DNA of 6,498 nucleotides from an uncultured Planctomycetota bacterium (GTDB taxonomy: Bacteria; Planctomycetota; Phycisphaerae; Sedimentisphaerales; Anaerobacaceae): contig CAIYOL010000048.1 of NCBI GenBank assembly GCA_903927855.1, forward strand, positions 1 through 6,498. The letters are read 5' to 3'. Under the pieces are notes generated by a model. It saw nothing but the letters and a program-made list of their open reading frames with translations. It did no database searches and was not told the origin of the DNA. The position numbers and the translations under genes are program-made. Shown here in pieces: positions 1-5,443 of the stretch. Position 1 is the stretch's first letter. Every line of letters starts with the position of its first letter.

Positions 1-732
1 ATGGAAATTCGCGCGGGCACCGGCGGCGAAGAAGCTGCCTTGTTTGCACGCGATTTATACAATATGTACACAAAATATGCCGAAGGGCGCAAATGGAAAA
101 TTGAACATCTTAGTTTCAGCCCGGCGGAAATGGGCGGCTTTCGCGAAGTTATATTCGGCATCAAAGGCCAAGGGGTATGGTCCGAATTAGGTTATGAAGG
201 CGGCGGACATCGTGTCCAGCGTGTGCCCGAAACCGAAGCACAGGGAAGGATTCATACTTCCGCCGCAACAGTGGCGGTATTGCCCGAGCCGGAAGAGATT
301 GATGTCCAGATTCCCGAAAGCGATGTCCTCGAACATGTCAGCCGGTCGGGCGGGCCCGGCGGGCAAAGCGTCAACAAGCTCAACAGCGCCATTAAACTCG
401 AACATATACCGACCGGCATTACCGTCAGTATGCAGGAGGACAAAAGCCAGCATAAAAACCGCGCTAAGGCATGGCGGCTCCTCAGAAGCAGGGTTTACGA
501 ATACCACCTGAGCAAAAAAAGAGCACAGCGCGATTCGCAGCGCAAAACTATGATTGGCTCAGGCGACAGGTCTGAAAAAATAAGAACCTACAACTTCCCG
601 CAAAACCGCGTCACCGACCACAGAATAAACCTGTCGCTTTACAACCTCGATAAAATAATAGCCGGTGATATGGATGAGCTGATTACAGCACTGAAAAACT
701 ACGACAGAGAACAAAAATTAAAAAACCTTTGA
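1..732 (+). CDS. prfA: Peptide chain release factor 1 (RF1), 5'-truncated by the window edge
   Basis: RF1 reads UAA and UAG stop codons in the ribosomal A site and triggers hydrolysis of the finished peptide from peptidyl-tRNA. The 243 visible residues cover the codon-recognition region, with a Pro-Glu-Thr at residues 76-78 in the RF1-type PxT position (RF2 has Ser-Pro-Phe). They also cover the catalytic domain, with Gly-Gly-Gln at 120-122 inside SGGPGGQSVNK, then the SQHKNRAKA segment at about 149-157. The family is about 360 residues, and the opening MEIRAGTGG is an internal conserved block, so about 115 N-terminal residues lie left of the window. The ATG at position 1 is therefore an internal Met codon, not the start. 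Stop is TGA at 730-732. The glutamine of GGQ is normally methylated by PrmC, whose gene often follows prfA but does not do so here. Identification as RF1 rather than RF2 is firm. Confidence 0.97.
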   Translation: MEIRAGTGGEEAALFARDLYNMYTKYAEGRKWKIEHLSFSPAEMGGFREVIFGIKGQGVWSELGYEGGGHRVQRVPETEAQGRIHTSAATVAVLPEPEEIDVQIPESDVLEHVSRSGGPGGQSVNKLNSAIKLEHIPTGITVSMQEDKSQHKNRAKAWRLLRSRVYEYHLSKKRAQRDSQRKTMIGSGDRSEKIRTYNFPQNRVTDHRINLSLYNLDKIIAGDMDELITALKNYDREQKLKNL

Positions 733-756
733 GGACACAAAACATAGTGGTCTTCC

Positions 757-760
757 GGAG
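757..760 (+). promoter_or_regulatory. Ribosome binding site (GGAG) for the gene at 769
   Basis: GGAG ends 8 bases before the ATG at 769, which is good Shine-Dalgarno spacing and supports that start. It lies in the 36-base gap after prfA, where I see neither a convincing terminator nor a promoter, so read-through from prfA is plausible. Confidence 0.6.
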
Positions 761-768
761 CCCCATCT

Positions 769-1857
769 ATGATAGTCGTTGTTACCGGAATGGTCGGCGT
801 TGACAAAAAAAGCTACCTTCAGCAAGTATGCCAATTTGCTGCTGACAAAAACAAAGAAGTGCTTCTATGTAATGTCGGCGAAATGATGTACGCTGAAGCA
901 CCGGATATCCCGAACGGCAAAATCCTCGATATACCGATGAAAAGGTTAAGTTCGCTTCGCCGCAGCATCTTCAAAGACATCGTCGTAAAAGCCAAAAAGG
1001 CTCCTAACCTGATTGTCAATACCCACGCAACTTTCCGCTGGCGGCACGGATTGTTCCCCGCGGTGGACTTCGACCAGATGCGTCATCTCGGTGCAGATAT
1101 GTATATCTGTTTGATTGACGGCGTCGTCGCCCTGCACACACGGCTCATCGACGAGCACTCTGTAGAACACTCTCTGAAAGACTTGATTGTCTGGCGGGAA
1201 GAGGAAATTATCGGCACAGAAATGCTCTGCAAGGGAGTTGACGAATCGGTTCCTTTTTATTGCCTTGCCCGCGGGGCCGAAGAAGAAACCATCGAAACGT
1301 TTTATAAACTTGCTTTTGAAAGCCGTCACAAAAAAGCATACTTGAGTTTTCCTATGACCCACGTTGTCGATATGAAAAACGTTCGAGAAGAAATCAACGA
1401 GTTTCGGCAATCGATGAAAAAACTTTTTATCTGCTTTGACCCAGCCGATTTGGAAGAATCGTATCTGCCGCTTTACGCACATAAAGCCGCCGAACAAGGG
1501 TCATATTTTGTCGAAGCCACAACACTTGGGCGAAAGGTTCGGCTGGACCTAGGTCAGGTCCAGCAAATCGAACGCGACATCAACAGCCAGATATACGCCC
1601 GCGATTTCCTGCTCATCGACCAGTCAGATATGATAATAAGCTTCATTCCAACACTGGCCGACGGTCGGGCCGCAATATCCAGCGGGGTCGAGAGAGAGCT
1701 TCAGCACGCCCACGAAGCCGCCAAAGACGTCTACGTCATCTGGACGGCAAAGCAAAGACCATCGGTTTTCATCACCCAAACCGCCACAAAGGTTTTTGCT
1801 GACACCGATAGTGCGGTAGAATTTTTCAAAAAGAAAAAATACGTAAATCCAGACTAA
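769..1857 (+). CDS. Two-domain protein: archaeal adenylate-kinase-like P-loop domain plus nucleoside deoxyribosyltransferase-like domain
   Basis: Residues 1-185 resemble archaeal-type adenylate kinase (AdkA) along their length. There is a VVVTG strand leading into a P-loop-like GMVGVDKKS at 7-15, a short VGEMM segment at 36-40 (AdkA has a similar FGTVM), a VNTHATF strand end at 83-89 (AdkA has VDTHSTI), and a region around LIDEH at 126-130. The P-loop is altered: by alignment to GxxGxGK[ST], the second invariant Gly is Asp12 and the Mg-coordinating Ser/Thr is Lys14, while Lys13 remains and Ser15 follows. Residues about 188-355 look like a nucleoside 2-deoxyribosyltransferase-like Rossmann domain. 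They open with KKAYLSFPM, and carry YARDFLLIDQSDMIISF at 276-292 and SSGVERELQHA at 304-314, the region where the family has its catalytic Asp and Glu. I infer nucleotide or nucleoside binding, but the reaction is unknown. The gene sits between prfA and a membrane protein, two genes upstream of deoC. It could also be a sensor or an inactive kinase. The stop TAA overlaps the next gene's ribosome binding site. Confidence 0.75.
   Translation: MIVVVTGMVGVDKKSYLQQVCQFAADKNKEVLLCNVGEMMYAEAPDIPNGKILDIPMKRLSSLRRSIFKDIVVKAKKAPNLIVNTHATFRWRHGLFPAVDFDQMRHLGADMYICLIDGVVALHTRLIDEHSVEHSLKDLIVWREEEIIGTEMLCKGVDESVPFYCLARGAEEETIETFYKLAFESRHKKAYLSFPMTHVVDMKNVREEINEFRQSMKKLFICFDPADLEESYLPLYAHKAAEQGSYFVEATTLGRKVRLDLGQVQQIERDINSQIYARDFLLIDQSDMIISFIPTLADGRAAISSGVERELQHAHEAAKDVYVIWTAKQRPSVFITQTATKVFADTDSAVEFFKKKKYVNPD
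1542..1564 (+). repeat. Perfect 9-bp inverted repeat, 5-base loop, within the coding region
   Basis: Arms GCTGGACCT (1542-1550) and AGGTCCAGC (1556-1564) are exact reverse complements around the loop AGGTC. The stem has 6 G:C pairs of 9. It lies in the deoxyribosyltransferase-like half of the gene at 769, in codons for about residues 258-266 (around RLDLGQVQQ). No T-run follows, so it is not an intrinsic terminator. It may be chance, or an mRNA structure that affects translation or decay. Confidence 0.45.
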
Positions 1858-1860
1858 GGA
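1855..1860 (+). promoter_or_regulatory. Ribosome binding site (TAAGGA) supporting a TTG start at 1871
   Basis: TAAGGA is a strong Shine-Dalgarno match ending 10 bases before the TTG at 1871. Its TAA is also the stop codon of the upstream gene, so termination and re-initiation are physically linked. No ATG in this frame occurs before 1979, which would remove the first membrane segment, so this site decides for the TTG start. Confidence 0.7.
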
Positions 1861-1870
1861 CAACCGAAAT

Positions 1871-2446
1871 TTGAACTCAGATAAGTATATTGTACCTGCT
1901 CTAATTATAACGAACCTGTTTGCGGGTTTTGGCTGTGCTGTTCCTATCACCAACATCCTCAGGAAAGTAACCGGCAGGATGGAGAATTTTTTTCGATACT
2001 TTGCAATGCTTGTCGGTATATATTTTGTTGAATGTATCGCTTTTGCCGCAGGAATGTGCACACAGGTTTTAACTGTGACATTGGGATTTGTATGGGGAGT
2101 CACTTTCGGCTTGTGGCTGCGAGATATCGCACCGGCAAAAGAAGTCTTGAAAACCGCTTTTTTCGTGTCCCTGTACGGCTGCCTGCCGACTTGTTCCTTC
2201 GCTGTTATCCTGGTTACCATCTGGGTAATCGGCGGCAATTCACTCTTGAACGTCGAGCAGGCCGATAAGTTCGGCATACCGCAGTTTGTTCCCTGGCCTT
2301 TCAATACAATGCTCGGCTTCTGTACCGGTCTGGCAACAGGAACAATTTTGCTCAAAACAGCAGTAACAACAGGCACAGCCAGCATACTTATCCGCCGCGG
2401 GCGAAATCGGGCAACAGTCAATTTAGAAAAAAAGGAAGCAGAATGA
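1871..2446 (+). CDS. Unrecognised polytopic membrane protein with TTG start
   Basis: I do not recognise this 191-residue protein. It is strongly hydrophobic, with four or five likely membrane segments at about residues 6-28, 42-62, 64-83, 94-120 and 142-172, short loops, and a charged C-terminal tail (RRGRNR at 175-180, then EKKEAE). There is no cleavable signal peptide pattern, so it should sit in the cytoplasmic membrane. Six cysteines fall in or next to membrane segments (22, 55, 63, 104, 108, 151), including a CxxxC at 104-108, together with an in-membrane Glu54. These could mean a redox or metal role, but nothing proves it. The TTG start is chosen because TAAGGA lies at good spacing and the first hydrophobic segment begins right after it. 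The stop overlaps the deoC start by 4 bases (ATGA), implying co-translation. A transporter or a membrane anchor for a neighbour are both possible. Confidence 0.75.
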   Translation: MNSDKYIVPALIITNLFAGFGCAVPITNILRKVTGRMENFFRYFAMLVGIYFVECIAFAAGMCTQVLTVTLGFVWGVTFGLWLRDIAPAKEVLKTAFFVSLYGCLPTCSFAVILVTIWVIGGNSLLNVEQADKFGIPQFVPWPFNTMLGFCTGLATGTILLKTAVTTGTASILIRRGRNRATVNLEKKEAE

Positions 2447-3129
2447 CAACCATAACAGATGAAAAGCAATTGGCTGAGCGCCTTGACCATACGCTACTAA
2501 GCGCCACGGCCGCAAGTGAGCAAATCAAAAAACTCTGTCAGCAAGCCGAAAACTACGGTTTTTGTACGGTATTCGTCAATCCGAGATGGATAGCTTTGGC
2601 GGCAGAGCAGTTACACGGCTGCAAGACAAGAGTCGGCAGTGTGGTCGGTTTTCCGCTCGGCGCTGACTCCACCAAAATCAAGGTTGCACAGGCCGAGGAT
2701 TGTATCTTCGCCGGCGCCGACGAGATTGATATGGTCGCTGATTTATCTGCGATAATCGAGGGCGATGCAAAACACCTATCCAATCAACTTAGGGCAGTAT
2801 TAAAGGTCTGTCGCTCGATGAAGCCGGCTGTCTGTTTGAAAGTAATAATCGAAGCAGCTGCCCTTACAGATGAGCAAAAAATATTTGCCTGCCAAATCGC
2901 AAATGAAGCCGGCGTTGATTTCGTAAAGACAAGCACGAGTATGAACCCTGCCGGCGGAGCAACAGTGGAAGACGTTAAATTGATGAAAGAATACGCTCCA
3001 AATTGTAAAATAAAGGCAGCCGGCGGAATAAGAACCGCAAAACAAGCCCTCGAAATGTTAAATGCCGGGGCTGACAGAATAGGCACCTCTTCGGGGGTGC
3101 AAATTATTAATGAATTCAGGGCAGGTTAA
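2443..3129 (+). CDS. deoC: Deoxyribose-phosphate aldolase
   Basis: DeoC cleaves 2-deoxy-D-ribose 5-phosphate to glyceraldehyde 3-phosphate and acetaldehyde in the cytoplasm, the last step of deoxynucleoside catabolism. The 228 residues match the shorter bacterial class of this class I aldolase TIM barrel. Visible signatures are LDHTLL at 14-19, VGFPLGA at 68-74, GADEIDMV at 91-98 with Asp96 matching the catalytic Asp of the E. coli enzyme, GVDFVKTST at 157-165 with Lys162 as the Schiff-base lysine, IKAAGGIRT at 190-198 with Lys191 as the second active-site lysine, and RIGTSSG at 212-218 for phosphate binding. All catalytic residues are present, so it should be active. The ATG overlaps the upstream stop (ATGA), with AAGGA about 6 bases before it. 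A hairpin-forming sequence lies near the 3' end. The rest of a deo operon (deoA, deoB, deoD) is not in the window. Confidence 0.95.
   Translation: MTTITDEKQLAERLDHTLLSATAASEQIKKLCQQAENYGFCTVFVNPRWIALAAEQLHGCKTRVGSVVGFPLGADSTKIKVAQAEDCIFAGADEIDMVADLSAIIEGDAKHLSNQLRAVLKVCRSMKPAVCLKVIIEAAALTDEQKIFACQIANEAGVDFVKTSTSMNPAGGATVEDVKLMKEYAPNCKIKAAGGIRTAKQALEMLNAGADRIGTSSGVQIINEFRAG
3083..3100 (+). other. Hairpin with cUUCGg tetraloop near the 3' end of deoC
   Basis: GCACCTC (3083-3089) pairs with GGGGTGC (3094-3100) around the loop TTCG. This gives seven consecutive pairs, one of them G:U, closed by C-G as in the very stable UUCG tetraloop. It lies in the codons for the conserved GTSSGV phosphate-binding motif of DeoC, 27 bases before the deoC stop and 35 before the pabB ATG. 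The following bases (AAATTATTAA) are not a T-run, so a classic terminator is unlikely. It may be a by-product of the protein motif, or an RNA structure at the deoC-pabB boundary. Confidence 0.5.
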
Positions 3130-3134
3130 TTTCG

Positions 3135-4571
3135 ATGACAACTGCGACTATTGCCGAAAAAAATCAAAACGTTGCCTGCAAATTGCACTATAAAAAAATC
3201 AGTGCTTCTGTGAATTTACCGGCCTTAAGTGAAATATTTGCACGCCTGAAATCCCCTTCGATTCTCGGCGGCAACCATGCCAAAAAAGGCGCAGATAAAT
3301 TCAGTTACTGGGCCGCTGAGCCGAAAGACATACTTGAATTTCGGTCCGGACAAAAAGACCCATTTGAAAAACTCCCATATGCTCTGGATAAATACAAGAT
3401 CGAAAGAGAGTATCTAACTGGTCTGCCGGGAGGAATTTTCTGCGGCGGATGGATTGGGTATTTCAGCTATGAACTCGGTCGATACATCGAAAAGCTGCCG
3501 GAAACAACGATAGACGACCTGAAAATGCCGCTGATGCGTTTGTGCTTTTACGACCGAGTTATCGCATATGACCACACTGAAGATAACTTTTGGCTGATGG
3601 CTTTGTCGCTGCCGGATGATGTCGAAACACCAACTGAAAAATTATCCGCTCTCGAACGATTACTCAATGAATCACAAAATATTGCTGTCAAGCGCCCAAA
3701 GCCTGCCGACCTCGAAACAATAGATTTTTCGCAAATCCGATGCAATATAGACAAAGACTATTACTTCAAGGTAATTGAGAAAATAAAACGCTATATTTAT
3801 GATGGTGATGTCTATCAAATCAATTTCTCACGGCGATTTGAATGTGATTATGACGCTCCGCCGATAGAACTTTTCCACTGGCAAAACCATTTCAACCCAA
3901 GTCCATACGCAGCTTATATCGACGCCGGCGGTTTTCATATCGTAAGCGCTTCACCCGAGATGTTCGTAACAATTACCGACGGCGTTATCAGTACCAAGCC
4001 GATTAAAGGCACACGCCCGCGAATTAACAAAACTTCTGCAGACGTCAGAAATTTTAATGAGCTGGTCAATAGCGAAAAAGAGCAGGCAGAGCTCAATATG
4101 ATAATCGACCTTGAGCGCAATGACATGGCCAGAATCTGCAAACCTGGAACCAGAAAAGTTGTTCAGCCGCGAACTATTGAAAGCTATCCGACTGTCTTTC
4201 ACGCAGTGGCAACCGTCGCAGGACAGCTCAAAAAAGAAATTACATTCTGCGATATTTTGAAAGCTATGTTCCCCGGCGGCTCTATCACCGGCGCACCCAA
4301 AATCCGCTCGATGGAAATCATCGACGAGACCGAGCCGACAGCAAGAGGCGTTTATACCGGCAGCATCGGCTTTTTAGGCATCGACGGAAGTGCCTGCTTG
4401 AATATCGCCATACGAACAATTATCATCAAGGATAGTAAAGCCTTCGCGCAAACAGGCGGCGGTATAGTCGCAGATTCCGACCCTCAAGCCGAATGGGCCG
4501 AAACTATTACAAAGGCACGAGCTCTTCTGGCTGGAATAAACTGCGTAAATCGTAAAGCACAGCTCGTTTGA
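3135..4571 (+). CDS. pabB: Aminodeoxychorismate synthase component I
   Basis: PabB converts chorismate to 4-amino-4-deoxychorismate using ammonia from a PabA/TrpG glutaminase partner, a step towards p-aminobenzoate and folate. The 478 residues contain the N-terminal GGWIGYFSYEL (104-114) and the chorismate-binding domain. This domain shows VYQINFSRRF at 226-235, SASPEMF at 271-277, PIKGTRPR at 289-296, DLERND at 325-330, YPTVFHAV at 351-358, PGGSITGAPKIRSMEII at 380-396 and GGGIVADSDPQAEW at 441-454. Lys291 in PIKGT marks PabB; anthranilate synthase (TrpE) has Ala there (PIAGT). The protein ends soon after this domain, so it is not fused to PabC or to a glutaminase. An AGG ends 9 bases before the ATG, which lies 5 bases after the deoC stop. 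Its pabC partner follows directly. A salicylate or isochorismate synthase is unlikely, given the Lys and the neighbour. Confidence 0.93.
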   Translation: MTTATIAEKNQNVACKLHYKKISASVNLPALSEIFARLKSPSILGGNHAKKGADKFSYWAAEPKDILEFRSGQKDPFEKLPYALDKYKIEREYLTGLPGGIFCGGWIGYFSYELGRYIEKLPETTIDDLKMPLMRLCFYDRVIAYDHTEDNFWLMALSLPDDVETPTEKLSALERLLNESQNIAVKRPKPADLETIDFSQIRCNIDKDYYFKVIEKIKRYIYDGDVYQINFSRRFECDYDAPPIELFHWQNHFNPSPYAAYIDAGGFHIVSASPEMFVTITDGVISTKPIKGTRPRINKTSADVRNFNELVNSEKEQAELNMIIDLERNDMARICKPGTRKVVQPRTIESYPTVFHAVATVAGQLKKEITFCDILKAMFPGGSITGAPKIRSMEIIDETEPTARGVYTGSIGFLGIDGSACLNIAIRTIIIKDSKAFAQTGGGIVADSDPQAEWAETITKARALLAGINCVNRKAQLV

Positions 4572-4579
4572 GATATGAG

Positions 4580-5443
4580 ATGGCCGAAAAAGTTTTTCTA
4601 AATGATAAGTTGGTCGACACTGATAAAGCCGGCGTATCCGTTACCGACAGCGGGTTTCTGTATGGAGCAGGTCTGTTTGAAACGATGCGAAGCTACAACG
4701 GCGTGGTCTTTTCTCTTAAAGACCATTTAGACCGGCTCTTTTTCAGCGCGGGCGCCTTGTCGATAAACAATACATACAGCAAGGAATATATCGCTGACGC
4801 AGTCTACAAAGTCCTTAAGGCAAATAAATTAACCGATGCGCGATTGCGATTAACTTTGACCGGCGGACCGATGTCCGAACCCGAAGAGACACGTAAATCT
4901 ACACTGCTTATCGCCGCCGCAAAATTACAGCCTTACCCTCCCGAATACTATAAAAACGGCATCCTCGTAGTGCTGTCCCCCTTCAGGCAAAACACCGCTG
5001 AGCCAATCTACGGGCACAAAACGACAAGCTATTTCTCGCGAATGCTCGCACTCAAATCAGCACACAAAAAAGGTGCCGCCGAGGCGTTGTGGTTCACCGT
5101 GGATAACCGCCTGGCGGAAGGCTGCATAAGCAACGTTTTTTTGGTCAAAGACTCATCTCTTTACACCCCGCCGATTGAAACGCCGGTCCTCGCCGGAGTA
5201 TCAAGAAAGACCGTTTTTCAAATCGCCCTAAAAAATTCCATTGAATTTATCGAAAAAAACCTATACATATCCGATGTCCTTGACGCCGATGAGGTCTTCC
5301 TGACGAACGTGATTATGCAGATTATGCCGGTAAATAACGTAGAGAAGCACAAAGTTGGCAACGGAAAGCCCGGGCCGGTTACTAAAAAACTGCAGAAAGA
5401 GTTCGATGAATTCATAAAAAACGAGTGCAGAAAAAGCAAATGA
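4580..5443 (+). CDS. pabC: Fold-type IV PLP enzyme, probably 4-amino-4-deoxychorismate lyase
   Basis: PabC splits aminodeoxychorismate into p-aminobenzoate and pyruvate, using PLP. In numbering from the ATG at 4580 (287 residues), the family marks are DSGFLYGAGLFETMR at 23-37, HLDRL at 49-53, the PLP lysine Lys147 in GHKTTSYFSRML, Glu180 in LAEGCISNVFLV (the residue that pairs with the PLP pyridine nitrogen), GVSRKTV at 206-212 and EVFLTNVIMQIMPV at 238-251. Branched-chain and D-amino-acid aminotransferases share this fold and length, and sequence alone does not exclude them. Direct linkage to pabB is the main reason for the lyase call. The frame also opens at a TTG at 4568, inside the pabB end, but that codon lacks a good ribosome binding site. 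The ATG at 4580, preceded by GAGA at 4570-4573, starts just before the conserved VFLNDKLV. The gene lies 8 bases after pabB. Confidence 0.85.
   Translation: MAEKVFLNDKLVDTDKAGVSVTDSGFLYGAGLFETMRSYNGVVFSLKDHLDRLFFSAGALSINNTYSKEYIADAVYKVLKANKLTDARLRLTLTGGPMSEPEETRKSTLLIAAAKLQPYPPEYYKNGILVVLSPFRQNTAEPIYGHKTTSYFSRMLALKSAHKKGAAEALWFTVDNRLAEGCISNVFLVKDSSLYTPPIETPVLAGVSRKTVFQIALKNSIEFIEKNLYISDVLDADEVFLTNVIMQIMPVNNVEKHKVGNGKPGPVTKKLQKEFDEFIKNECRKSK

Noticed and set aside
1..3. ATG at position 1 as the true start of prfA
   Set aside because: The following residues (EIRAGTGG) are an internal RF1 block about 115 residues into the family, so this is an internal Met codon at the window edge.
733..768. 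Terminator or promoter in the gap after prfA
   Set aside because: The only self-complementary stretch (CTTCCGGAG area) is short and imperfect with no T-run, and no convincing -35/-10 pair is visible.
946..1497. Minus-strand open frame (183 codons) inside the fusion gene
   Set aside because: It lies wholly opposite a gene with recognisable motifs, and has no domain or ribosome site of its own.
1624..2490. Long minus-strand open frame (288 codons) opposite the fusion gene and the membrane protein
   Set aside because: It spans three well-supported + strand genes, shows no family motif, and its composition looks like the complement of coding sequence.
4568..4570. TTG as the start of pabC
   Set aside because: The upstream sequence lacks a good Shine-Dalgarno match and the ATG at 4580 sits closer to the conserved N-terminus. 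It is not excluded, and would add only four residues.
3135..4571. Anthranilate synthase component I (trpE) for the gene at 3135
   Set aside because: The motif is PIKGT, with Lys291 typical of PabB, not the PIAGT of TrpE. A probable pabC follows and no trp genes are near.
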